Shown: piece after piece, positions 9,348-17,215 of the stretch
Layout: each line of letters begins with the position of its first letter
Position numbering within the stretch: the first letter of the stretch is position 1
Assembly: GCF_003515775.1 (NCBI RefSeq)
Contig: NZ_QWEI01000003.1
Span: 274,881-338,880, forward strand
DNA length: 64,000 nt
From: Ureibacillus yapensis
Lineage (GTDB): Bacteria > Bacillota > Bacilli > Bacillales_A > Planococcaceae
Direction of reading: 5' to 3'
Translations under genes and position numbers: made by a program
The notes under the pieces: model-generated
The model's database searches: none
What the model was told of the DNA's origin: nothing
The model's input: only the letters and a program-made list of their open reading frames with translations

Positions 9348-10088
9348 TTATTTTTCTCTTGTTAGTTTACTAGCAAATAATTTAGCGAAGAACCGCTCGA
9401 AAAATGAAGTAAATCTTGTCTGTTTAATGTATTGAATGTTGCGAATTGAAATCTCTTTTTCATCTATTTTCAATTTTCCCTTAAGTACTTTCCGAATTTT
9501 ACCCTTCATGATTGTTTTGGAATAAATGGTTAGTTTTGTGCCAATCCATGTTTTTAAATTGGTTTCAAGTAACTCTTCAAAAAATTGCTGTCTTAAGGTC
9601 TCCTTTTCAGCTACAGTTACAGCAAAATTTGTAAGGAGTTTCTTTCTTAACTCTGCATCTATAACTACATGCTGATGTGTTCCCGGGACATCGGGGAGTC
9701 CAAAGGGAGATTTTGCAGAATGAATCACCGAATACGGTATCCATATTCTTGTAAAAAGCGTTCGAAGCATGACAAAATCTCTCCCCACAACAGTTACTTT
9801 CGCAATAGTATGAATGACTTCTTCATGATTTCGCGAATAAACTTCAACAAGTTGATTCTTTTTTGATTTAAAAAACTTTAGTAGAATCATTTGCTGTTTC
9901 GAATTTGGGAGCTTATTACCCAAGTTATTCAAATTCGCACTATGAATATATTCTTGCAGCATCTTTAATTCGTGCAACGGTTTGGGGCTGGCAGGTGAAG
10001 TGTACCCTTCTTCCTTTTTCAATTCAGGATATTGTTTTTCATACATGACCGTTCCAAAACTTCCTTTCTTGATATCAATTGCTGTCAT
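9348..10088 (-). CDS. Coat-like protein paralogous to the 3952-4788 product
   Basis: A 246-residue basic protein upstream of mnxE. It contains TVVGRDFVMLRTLFTRIWIPYSVI near residues 98-122 and, further on, LKTWIGTKLTIYSK with KLKIDEKEISIRNIQYIK. Both stretches align by eye with the protein at 3952-4788 (GRDFVQL, FIPFKKL; FVGEDILIF, LNDICYFK), so the two flanking genes of mnxEFG are paralogues. No signal peptide or membrane segment is seen. The ATG at 10088 has no good ribosome site; a second ATG at 10046 is not clearly better. Upstream lie four 38-bp repeats. The 146-nt gap to mnxE may carry a second promoter. I infer a spore-surface accessory role. Confidence 0.65.
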   Translation of the reverse strand: MTAIDIKKGSFGTVMYEKQYPELKKEEGYTSPASPKPLHELKMLQEYIHSANLNNLGNKLPNSKQQMILLKFFKSKKNQLVEVYSRNHEEVIHTIAKVTVVGRDFVMLRTLFTRIWIPYSVIHSAKSPFGLPDVPGTHQHVVIDAELRKKLLTNFAVTVAEKETLRQQFFEELLETNLKTWIGTKLTIYSKTIMKGKIRKVLKGKLKIDEKEISIRNIQYIKQTRFTSFFERFFAKLFASKLTREK

Positions 10089-10093
10089 CTATT

Positions 10094-10245
10094 TGTGACT
10101 GTCGCTACGCTTTCGTCACAGCCAAAACATATGTGACTGTCGCTACGCTTTTGTCACAGCCAAAACATATGTGACTGTCGCTGCGCTTTCGTCACAGCTA
10201 AAACATATGTGACTGTCGCTACGCTTTCGTCACAGCCAAAACATA
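10094..10245. repeat. Four tandem 38-bp repeats, each with an inverted repeat
   Basis: Units start at 10094, 10132, 10170 and 10208 and are nearly identical. Each contains TGTGAC and GTCACA as arms around a 15-nt core GTCGCTACGCTTTC-like segment, and ends AGCCAAAACATA. Differences are single bases (TTTTGTC versus TTTCGTC, CTGCGC versus CTACGC). 38 is not a multiple of 3, so it is not coding. It lies in the leader of the 246-residue coat-like gene. Confidence 0.9.
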
Positions 10246-10322
10246 TATCTCTATTTAATTGATCCACTAAATTATTGAAATTTTGTATTCAACTTTTAAC
10301 TATTAGAAGTTGGACTTCACCT

Positions 10323-10367
10323 ATTGTATGAAACTGTCACAAGCTGGCTCGGCATTTTCATACAATA
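10323..10367. promoter_or_regulatory. 11-bp inverted repeat before the membrane protein gene
   Basis: ATTGTATGAAA (10323-10333) is mirrored by TTTCATACAAT (10357-10367) across a 23-nt spacer. The right arm ends 3 nt before the ribosome site of the gene at 10387. It may be an operator or an RNA hairpin. Each arm contains CATACAAT, the sigma-E -10 pattern, on one strand. Confidence 0.5.
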
Positions 10368-10386
10368 AGTGAGGAGGGGATATTTT

Positions 10387-10794
10387 TTGAGTATTTTAAT
10401 TTTATTTGTTCTTGCCAGCTATTTTTTGGTTTGCGTTGTTTCTTACTTGTTCTTGAGAAAAATGAGGTATCTTATTAGTTATCATCTTGGCATGAATCTT
10501 GCAATGACAGCCAGCGGAATCATGGGCATTGCTGTTGGTACCTTACTGGGTTATGCATTCCCCGCCCACTATACTGTCATTACTATTTTCGCTACAATTT
10601 TGGCTATGGGGATTGGTGCTCTCTTTGGTGCTTTAGTTGATTACCAGACATTACTCTCCGGTGTATCCAATGGACTGATGGCAGGCATTATGGGACCTAT
10701 GATCGGGGTCGTTGCAGACCTAATGCTTGTTACATTCTGTTCTTTGCTGGTCTATATCATGTTTGGATTGCTCTGTTTTTCTATTAGGTCTTGA
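10387..10794 (+). CDS. Small glycine-rich four-helix membrane protein
   Basis: A protein of about 135 residues with four likely membrane segments. The central pair is rich in glycine and alanine (GIMGIAVGTLLGYAF, AMGIGALFGALVD, GLMAGIMGPMIGVVADLM), giving repeated small-residue packing faces. The longest frame opens with a GTG at 10369 that lies inside the ribosome site; TTG at 10387 follows AGGAGGGG by 7 nt and is the better start. The family is unknown to me. Its position between the coat-like gene and the CopCD importer, with stop codons abutting those of CopCD, suggests a metal-related role, but this is only context. Confidence 0.65.
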   Translation: MSILILFVLASYFLVCVVSYLFLRKMRYLISYHLGMNLAMTASGIMGIAVGTLLGYAFPAHYTVITIFATILAMGIGALFGALVDYQTLLSGVSNGLMAGIMGPMIGVVADLMLVTFCSLLVYIMFGLLCFSIRS

Positions 10795-12096
10795 CTAGGG
10801 CAGCGGATTTAAAGATGTTAAAATTGACACTAAAATGATTAAAATTATAAGTAACAGAAAATCTATTTTTATCGGTAATTTTAAATCCGCTAGTCTTCCC
10901 CTTTTCATTTTCATTCGTATGAAAGCTCCAATCACGACAACCCCCAAGACAGCTGCAATTTTAAACAGCAACACAATACCCCAATCCGTCAGTATGGCAT
11001 CTTGATCGGGCAGATATAGATAAGAAATTATGCTCCCCGAAACGCTCAACAAGACAATACTAATAACGGCAGCCTTCGAAAAAATAGGTAAAAAACTTTT
11101 TACATAGAGCTGCTGCTTTCTCCAAAATAACAGCATATAGAAGAGACCTGCTGCCCAAATTGCTGCTGCAAAAAGATGAATACCATTTAAGGCTACTAGC
11201 AGAGAAGTTGGTTCGAATTCCTGCGTATGGCCGTTAAAACTTTTAGCAACAACGATTGTAAGCACCCACAAAAAATCAAACAATCGATTTTTAAATAAAA
11301 AGAAAAAACCAGCTAAAGAAAAAATCAGCGAGACAATCCATAGTTTTCCGAATAGAGTATCAATAGGGAAATCAAATTTGAAAGAAATCCCCTGACTTGT
11401 AAAAACATTCATCTGAACCAACAAGAAAATCATTAATCCAGTAAAATGGATTAATTGAAAAATCATCCCAAAAAATAAAAATTTTTTTCTCAATTCAAAA
11501 GAATGGTTTTTTATAGTTCGCCAAATAAGAATCCAGCCTACAATCATCAATAATCCAAAATAGTAAATTGCTTTTGCAATATAATGAATCATCCCCAAAT
11601 AATCAGCTGAATCTTGATTATTCTCAAAGTTAGATGCATTCGACATATCATTTCCTTGTGACTTACCAATGCTTCCTGAAGTCTCTTCTTTAACATAATC
11701 ATGATTAATTGACGGGGACGATTTCCAATTCACATGAAAAGTATAGTTTCCCTCGATTACATGACCGTCATTTGAAGAAATGACAGCATACTGCACTTTG
11801 TACTGGCCATTGGGCAGTTGTGGAAGTTGGCTTTCAATTGTTTTTTTATCTTCACTTATGGAAGCTACCCTAACATCAACCTCCTGATTCTCCATATCCA
11901 AAACCTTGATTGAAAAACTGCTGTCGACTTGATTGCTAAACTTTATACTGATGCTGCTTGGAGAAGATTCCAATGTACTGTTTGGAAGGGGTGTTTCTTC
12001 CACAACAAACACGTGTGCACTAACAAACGAACTCATGAACATAAAAAGAAAAGCAATGAATAAACAGCTAGTAACTTTGGAAATTGTTTGAGTCAT
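10795..12096 (-). CDS. CopC-CopD fusion, copper uptake protein (YcnJ-like)
   Basis: A secreted N-terminal CopC domain is fused to a CopD membrane domain. The signal peptide ends in VSA, leaving H28 as the new N-terminus; H28, D110 and H112 (NDGHVIEGNYTF) are the expected Cu(II) ligands of CopC. Residues about 165-430 form eight membrane segments of CopD. The layout equals B. subtilis YcnJ, a copper importer. AAAGGAG lies 9 nt before the ATG. It is a single gene between the mnx cluster and the His-rich coat-like gene, and could supply copper to the multicopper oxidase. The stop codon directly abuts that of the convergent gene at 10387-10794, with no terminator between them. Confidence 0.85.
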   Translation of the reverse strand: MTQTISKVTSCLFIAFLFMFMSSFVSAHVFVVEETPLPNSTLESSPSSISIKFSNQVDSSFSIKVLDMENQEVDVRVASISEDKKTIESQLPQLPNGQYKVQYAVISSNDGHVIEGNYTFHVNWKSSPSINHDYVKEETSGSIGKSQGNDMSNASNFENNQDSADYLGMIHYIAKAIYYFGLLMIVGWILIWRTIKNHSFELRKKFLFFGMIFQLIHFTGLMIFLLVQMNVFTSQGISFKFDFPIDTLFGKLWIVSLIFSLAGFFFLFKNRLFDFLWVLTIVVAKSFNGHTQEFEPTSLLVALNGIHLFAAAIWAAGLFYMLLFWRKQQLYVKSFLPIFSKAAVISIVLLSVSGSIISYLYLPDQDAILTDWGIVLLFKIAAVLGVVVIGAFIRMKMKRGRLADLKLPIKIDFLLLIILIILVSILTSLNPLP

Positions 12097-12176
12097 TTTT
12101 CTTATCTCCTTTATTACCCACTATGTTATTCATCGCTTTTGAATTTGACTAAAGATTTTTAGCAAGCACTAATCTT

Positions 12177-13529
12177 CTAGCAGCACTTTTCGTTTTGGTT
12201 ATTGTCATCCAGCCATTTTATATATTCCATTTTATCTTTTAAAAGGGTCATCATCGAATGGCGATTTTCTTTAATATCGACAAAATCAACGCCAACATGC
12301 TTTGTCTTGCCTCTGAATTTTCTTCGCCCAACTGTTCCAATTTCAATCGGCTTATGATGGTTGCATAACAATTTAAAATTTAAATTGTCTCTGAATCCAC
12401 GTAAGTTTAGACGAAAGTGATTGGGACAATGATGTGTGTGTCTACAGTGGTTACACGCAAAATGATGAAGTTGACCGTGCTTAGATCCATGGGATTCATG
12501 GCGTCCACATCCACATCCATCTTGATGTCCATGATGGTGTCCGCGCTCGAATTCATGGTGGTGCCCATGCTCGAATCCATGGTTATGCTCATTGCGATGT
12601 CTACATCTGCATCCATCTTGATGCTCGTTGTGATGTCTACATCTACATCCTTCTTGATGCTCATGGTGGTGCCCATGCTCGAATCCATTGTGATGCTCAT
12701 TACGATGTCTACATCTGCATCCATCTTGATGCTCGTTGTGATGTCTACATCTACATCCTTCTTGATGCTCATGGTGGTGCCCATGCTCGAATCCATGGTG
12801 ATGCTCATTACGATGTCTACATCTGCATCCATCTTGATGCTCGTTGTGATGTCTACATCTACATCCTTCTTGATGCTCATGGTGGTGCCCATGCTCGAAT
12901 CCATGGTGATGCTCATTACGATGTCTACATCTGCATCCATCTTGATGCTCGTTGTGATGTCTACATCTACATCCTTCTTGATGCTCATGGTGGTGCCCAT
13001 GCTCGAATCCATGGTGATGCTCATTACGATGTCTACATCTGCATCCATCTTGATGCTCGTTGTGATGTCTACATCTACATCCTTCTTGATGCTCATGGTG
13101 GTGCCCATGCTCGAATCCATGGTGATGCTCATTACGATGTCTACATCTGCATCCATCTTGATGCTCGTTGTGATGTCTACATCTACATCCTTCTTGATGC
13201 TCATGGTGGTGCCCATGCTCGAATCCATGGTGATGCTCATTATGGTGTCTACATCCGCATCCTTCTTGATGCTCATTGCAATGTCTACATCCATGGTGGT
13301 GTCCACTACCACAAACGTGGTGATCATCAAAGTGTCTACAATTTCCATGATGGATAAAGTGATCACGGTTGAACCCAAAGTTATTCATTTGACGCTCTAG
13401 ATGGCGTGCTCCATAGACTTCAAATAAATGACGAAAATTATTGTTTCTCATATTACGCATATTACGTCGTTGACCACATGTGCATTCTCTGGAGTTGAAT
13501 CTATTGTCATTAAACTCTTCGTTGAACAT
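12177..13529 (-). CDS. His/Cys-rich repeat protein, spore-coat-like
   Basis: A 450-residue protein of extreme composition. After an N-terminal region with R, N and F (1-60), six copies of a 36-residue unit follow (about residues 115-330), built from HEHQEGCRCRHHNEHQDG, then CRCRHRNEHHHGFEHGHH. Each unit holds about twelve histidines and four cysteines, so the whole could bind many metal ions. The C-terminal 75 residues carry a compact domain with KTKHVGVDFVDIKENRHS and MEYIKW, matching the VGxDFV motif of the mnx-flanking proteins and resembling CotB-type coat proteins. The start has AAAGGAGG 7 nt upstream. Likely role: metal-loading outer coat scaffold; binding and location are inferred. Confidence 0.8.
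   Translation of the reverse strand: MFNEEFNDNRFNSRECTCGQRRNMRNMRNNNFRHLFEVYGARHLERQMNNFGFNRDHFIHHGNCRHFDDHHVCGSGHHHGCRHCNEHQEGCGCRHHNEHHHGFEHGHHHEHQEGCRCRHHNEHQDGCRCRHRNEHHHGFEHGHHHEHQEGCRCRHHNEHQDGCRCRHRNEHHHGFEHGHHHEHQEGCRCRHHNEHQDGCRCRHRNEHHHGFEHGHHHEHQEGCRCRHHNEHQDGCRCRHRNEHHHGFEHGHHHEHQEGCRCRHHNEHQDGCRCRHRNEHHNGFEHGHHHEHQEGCRCRHHNEHQDGCRCRHRNEHNHGFEHGHHHEFERGHHHGHQDGCGCGRHESHGSKHGQLHHFACNHCRHTHHCPNHFRLNLRGFRDNLNFKLLCNHHKPIEIGTVGRRKFRGKTKHVGVDFVDIKENRHSMMTLLKDKMEYIKWLDDNNQNEKCC
12540..13250. repeat. 108-bp tandem repeat inside the His-rich gene
   Basis: About six near-identical 108-bp units encode the 36-residue repeats. Copies differ by only a few bases (ATTACG versus ATTGCG, CCATGG versus CCATTG), which points to recent expansion or frequent exchange. 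Two partial units flank the array. Confidence 0.9.
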
Positions 13530-13558
13530 AAATAGCCTCCTTTCTGTTAGATTGCAAT

Positions 13559-13567
13559 TAATATATG
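13559..13567 (-). promoter_or_regulatory. Possible sigma-K type -10 box before the His-rich gene
   Basis: The minus strand reads CATATATTA, fitting CATANNNTA, 29 nt before the start codon. No clear -35 was seen. It is consistent with expression in the mother cell late in sporulation. Confidence 0.35.
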
Positions 13568-13612
13568 CAAATCTATCAAACTACCGGAGGCAACTATACT
13601 AGTTAAAAAAAT

Positions 13613-15682
13613 TTATTTACTTTTTTCTAGATTTGAGAAAACAAATTCTAGTTTGGAATCAACTAATTTCAACTTGGCTTTTCCTTTTTTACCGCTTTTC
13701 CAAGTAAAGCGAATTTCCCTGGTTTCTTTGCCGTTCAGCAGTTTCTTGGCATCGGTTGGCGTAATTTTGCCTTTCATGATCAGCTTGCTGATAAAGAACT
13801 TGCAGGTTTTATTGGTACAAGAATATCCTTTAAAACCTTCCGCCACAGGTTGTCCGCACTCAGGGCATTTTCCCACCGTCACCACCTCTTTTTCGGCAAC
13901 GTCCATATTCAGGGCGATAAATTTATCGGTGATTTGCTTTACATACCCTAACATCTCTTTGTAAAACTCGCTTGAATTCATTTGTCCATCGGCAATGTCT
14001 TTTAGCTTTTTGCTCCAAACTGCAGTCAATTCCGGAGAAACGATTTCATGGTGGGCTAGACTTTGGATAACATCAATTCCAAATGAAGTCGCTTTTAAGG
14101 AATTTCCTTCCCTAGCAATCATGCCAATGGAAATCAACTTTTCAATAATTTCGGCACGTGTTGCGGAAGTGCCAATTCCTTCAGCATCCTTCAATATTTT
14201 TTGCAGCTGTTTATCCTCAACAAACCGACCCGCATGGAACATCGCATCCAGCAATGAACTATCCGTATACCGCGCAGGCGGTTCCGTCATTTTTGATAAC
14301 ACTTTCGCATCGCGAATCGGGCATTCCATCCCAATATTCATCGAAGGCAATGGATGCTCTTGTTTTTTCTTGAACGATTCATATAGCACCGTATAACCCG
14401 GATCGATTACCATATGGCCATTCGCTTTAAAAAAGAATTCATTGGATTGCAGAACAGCAGCCGTTTTATCAATCACATACGGTCGCATAAAGATCGCCAA
14501 TAATCTTCTAGCAATTAAATGATAGATTTTCAATTCTTGAGGAGAAAGTTTTTTCCTTCCAATAGGCATTTCGGTTACTGTTATGGCATGGTGGTCGGTC
14601 AGCTTTTTATCGTCCACATATTTTTTGGAACGGATGGTTGATGATATGGCAGATGGATCGCTTATAATTTGCTGAGCAATCGGGCGATATTCCTCCAAGG
14701 AAGATAAAGACTGTAAATTGACTACAATATTTTGGGCAAAACCTGTCGGAAGATGCTTTGATTCCGTTCTCGGATATGTAATGAGCTTTTTCTCATATAA
14801 GCTTTGAGCAATTTTCAACGTTTCAGAAGAGGTGAAACCGTAGAATTTATTTGCTTCCTTTTGCAGTTCCAAAAGAGAATGCAAAGGTGGTGCACTTATT
14901 GTTTTTCGTTCTGTTTTAAGATCTCGAACAACTGCCGTGGGACCTATGGAAGAAAGAATGGCTTGTGCCGCTTCCAGTGTTTTCAGCTTATTTTCATTCG
15001 TTTTCAGGTCATACCAAAGCGCTTTAAATTGGCCAAGATTCAATTCCACTTGATAATAGGGCTCTGCTTTAAATTGCTGAATTTCCAGTTCTCTTTTTAC
15101 CACAATTGCAAGCGTCGGCGTCATTACCCGCCCCACCTTGATCACACGTCCACCCTTTACTGTCGCGGCCCTTGTTAAATTCAATCCGATGAGCCAATCA
15201 AAAATGGTTCGATACATGGCGGCATGACGTAAATTTCTGATTAAAGCATCCTGTTCATCAATCAAATTTAATAATGCCTGTTGAATGGCCTTATCGGTTG
15301 TTTGCGAAGTCCAAAATCGTTTGACCGGCAGTCTGCAGCCAACTCTTTTATAAAAGGAATAAAAAATATTTTCTCCTTCCATCCCGGCATCACAGGCATT
15401 GATAATAAAATCATAGTGATTTGATTTTAAGAGCTGCTCGATTTCCTTATACACTTTATAGGCCGATTTTTTTACGCGGAATTCGTATTTTTCCGGAATC
15501 ATCGGCAACACTTCAAGTTTCCACTTTTTCCATTCAGGCTTGTATTCATGCGGTTCCTTCAATTCCACCACATGCCCAACGAACGATGCAAAATCGATTT
15601 CGTAAGGCAGTTGCATTTTTTTATAAACTTTTTGTATATCGCGCATAAGAGACGGCTTTTCTGCGATTAAAAGTGCTTTCAT
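13613..15682 (-). CDS. topB: DNA topoisomerase III
   Basis: A type IA topoisomerase of 689 residues that cuts one strand and decatenates DNA. The Toprim domain opens with ALLIAEKPSLMRDI; the acidic Toprim residues lie in INACDAGMEGENIF. The catalytic tyrosine is Y303 in LITYPRTESKHLP. The C-terminal end holds a four-cysteine zinc finger (CPECGQPVAEGFKGYSC, then CKFF) followed by a basic tail. The start has AAAAGGGGGG about 9 nt upstream. It is slightly shorter than B. subtilis TopB (about 727 residues). It is separated from the divergent yteA by about 200 nt. Confidence 0.92.
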   Translation of the reverse strand: MKALLIAEKPSLMRDIQKVYKKMQLPYEIDFASFVGHVVELKEPHEYKPEWKKWKLEVLPMIPEKYEFRVKKSAYKVYKEIEQLLKSNHYDFIINACDAGMEGENIFYSFYKRVGCRLPVKRFWTSQTTDKAIQQALLNLIDEQDALIRNLRHAAMYRTIFDWLIGLNLTRAATVKGGRVIKVGRVMTPTLAIVVKRELEIQQFKAEPYYQVELNLGQFKALWYDLKTNENKLKTLEAAQAILSSIGPTAVVRDLKTERKTISAPPLHSLLELQKEANKFYGFTSSETLKIAQSLYEKKLITYPRTESKHLPTGFAQNIVVNLQSLSSLEEYRPIAQQIISDPSAISSTIRSKKYVDDKKLTDHHAITVTEMPIGRKKLSPQELKIYHLIARRLLAIFMRPYVIDKTAAVLQSNEFFFKANGHMVIDPGYTVLYESFKKKQEHPLPSMNIGMECPIRDAKVLSKMTEPPARYTDSSLLDAMFHAGRFVEDKQLQKILKDAEGIGTSATRAEIIEKLISIGMIAREGNSLKATSFGIDVIQSLAHHEIVSPELTAVWSKKLKDIADGQMNSSEFYKEMLGYVKQITDKFIALNMDVAEKEVVTVGKCPECGQPVAEGFKGYSCTNKTCKFFISKLIMKGKITPTDAKKLLNGKETREIRFTWKSGKKGKAKLKLVDSKLEFVFSNLEKSK

Positions 15683-15900
15683 TGGCAGACCCCCCTTTTA
15701 TCATTCTAAGTATAAATAGAAGTTTTCGTTTTGTGAAATAATTAAAATGCTCCCTTATTGTAAACCATGCTGAAAAATCGGATTTGAAAGCAAATCTTAG
15801 CGGATGTTTTGTGGAAATTATACTTTCTGTGTGTCAAAAATATTTTTTGATAAATACTTCATCTAAATTCGTTCATAATAAAAAAAAGGACGTGATTACT

Positions 15901-16584
15901 ATTTTAAACGAAAATGAAATTTCCAATTTGCAGAAAATGTTGATTGAGCAAAAAAACACGCTGCTCCGTAATATGGGTGAAGATGATGAGTATCTTGAAC
16001 GAGGCAGTTTGCGTGATTCCGTTGATGAGTTATCAACCATCGATAACCACCCGGCTGATTTGGCCACCGAGTTATACGAACGCGAAAAAGATATGGCGTT
16101 AAAGGTACACGATAATGATGAATTGACGAAAATCAATGCAGCGTTGGACAAAATAAAAAACGGAACATATGGAGTATGTGAAGTTTGCCAAAAAGATATC
16201 CCATATGAGCGACTGGAAGCCCTGCCGTACACTGCGTTTTGCATTGAACATACAGATGCCCAATCCATTCCAAAGGGCCGGCCGGTGGAAGAACAAGTCA
16301 TTCTACCGCCCGTTGATAATTCCTTTGCCGGAAGGGATGACAAAGATGATATTCACGATAGTGAAGATGTCTTCCAAGTCGTTGCCAAATATGGTACTTC
16401 TGAAACGCCTTCCGATTTTGAAGGGGATTTTGAAAGTTACGATGATTTATATGAAGACCCAGAAGAAATTGCCGTTAATGATGAGTTGGATTCATTCCAT
16501 ATTTCCCAACACGATGCATTAACCCAGCAAGTTGCCTTGAAGGAAGCCGAACATGCCCGGAAATTTGATTATTTAGAGGAGTAA
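15901..16584 (+). CDS. yteA: YteA-like DksA/TraR zinc-finger protein
   Basis: A DksA/TraR-fold protein of about 228 residues, the Firmicute YteA family. It has an N-terminal coiled coil (LNENEISNLQKMLIEQKNTL), the conserved SxxDNHPADLATELYEREKD block, the zinc-finger segment YGVCEVCQKDIPYERLEALP with FCIEH (ligands C, C, C, H), and an acidic C-terminal tail. The role in Bacillus is a sporulation or stress regulator, poorly defined. The start is unusual: AAAAAAAGGA ends at 15890, GTG at 15892 is too close, and ATT at 15901 is spaced correctly (10 nt) and matches where B. subtilis YteA begins by my recollection. The longest frame (from 15784) is surely too long. Confidence 0.82.
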   Translation: MLNENEISNLQKMLIEQKNTLLRNMGEDDEYLERGSLRDSVDELSTIDNHPADLATELYEREKDMALKVHDNDELTKINAALDKIKNGTYGVCEVCQKDIPYERLEALPYTAFCIEHTDAQSIPKGRPVEEQVILPPVDNSFAGRDDKDDIHDSEDVFQVVAKYGTSETPSDFEGDFESYDDLYEDPEEIAVNDELDSFHISQHDALTQQVALKEAEHARKFDYLEE

Positions 16585-16594
16585 CATTCAGCAA

Positions 16595-16627
16595 AGAGGT
16601 TGCCTTTGTTAAGGCAGCTTCTTTTTG
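16595..16627 (+). terminator. Terminator of yteA
   Basis: A 12-bp stem with two wobble pairs (16595-16606 with 16611-16622) closed by TGTT and followed by TTTTTG lies 11 nt after the stop codon. Confidence 0.75.
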
Positions 16628-16716
16628 TTTTAAGTCGAATCTATCAATATTTTATAGTAAGGAACGTAATAGATTGCTATAATATTTCTCATTGGGGTAA
16701 AAAGGGGGAAATGTTA

Positions 16717-17115
16717 ATGCAGAACGTTTCAAAACGGACGATTTTATGGATTGTGCCAATCCTTATTATCGTGGCTTTTTGGTATTATTATGGACCGCAG
16801 GAAGAAATCACGGATAATGAGTATATTACATACATAAAACAATCCAAAATCGGCAGCACTCAAGATCAATATGAACAAGCATTGGATGCTTCCTGCTCAG
16901 AGGGAAAATGGGTTTACTTTAAAACGCAAAAAAACCAGAATGTTGTGGAATTCAAAGGTGCTTGCGAAATTGAAGGAAATCAGCAAGATGTTAATTTGCA
17001 GTTTGTTGTAGAAGATGATCAGAAAAGTTATCAGGTTGGTGTCCTGCTTCTTGATGGCGAACAGCAAACAGAAGAACAGCGAAATGAGTTTTTAAATAGT
17101 CTCCCATCCAACTAA
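16717..17115 (+). CDS. Membrane-anchored hypothetical protein
   Basis: About 132 residues. One N-terminal membrane segment (ILWIVPILIIVAFWYYYG) is followed by an extracytoplasmic domain of about 105 residues with two cysteines (DASCSEGKWVYF and FKGACEIEG) that could form a disulfide. The C-terminal part is acidic and ends in a helix. I do not recognise the family. The longest frame begins inside the yteA terminator at 16600 and must be wrong. ATG at 16717 lies 8 nt after AGGGGG. It forms its own transcript with a clear terminator. Confidence 0.65.
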   Translation: MQNVSKRTILWIVPILIIVAFWYYYGPQEEITDNEYITYIKQSKIGSTQDQYEQALDASCSEGKWVYFKTQKNQNVVEFKGACEIEGNQQDVNLQFVVEDDQKSYQVGVLLLDGEQQTEEQRNEFLNSLPSN

Positions 17116-17122
17116 ACAAATG

Positions 17123-17159
17123 GTTACCTTATTAGTTTGTCTATAAGGTAACTTTTTTT
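17123..17159 (+). terminator. Terminator of the membrane-anchored protein gene
   Basis: A 10-bp perfect stem (17123-17132 with 17143-17152) is followed by TTTTTTT. Confidence 0.9.
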
Positions 17160-17215
17160 CATTGAAAGAGTGGTTGCCGTTCCACCAAGTTTGATATAGT
17201 AGAATCGATATTATT

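Noticed and set aside
10094..10245. CRISPR array
   Set aside because: Units are contiguous with no variable spacers, and no cas gene is present.
12407..13400. Long open frames of more than 320 codons on both strands over the His-rich gene
   Set aside because: They arise because a 108-bp repeat without stop codons stays open in other frames. They have low-complexity sequence and no ribosome site; the CotB-like end and ribosome site fit only the 12177-13529 frame.
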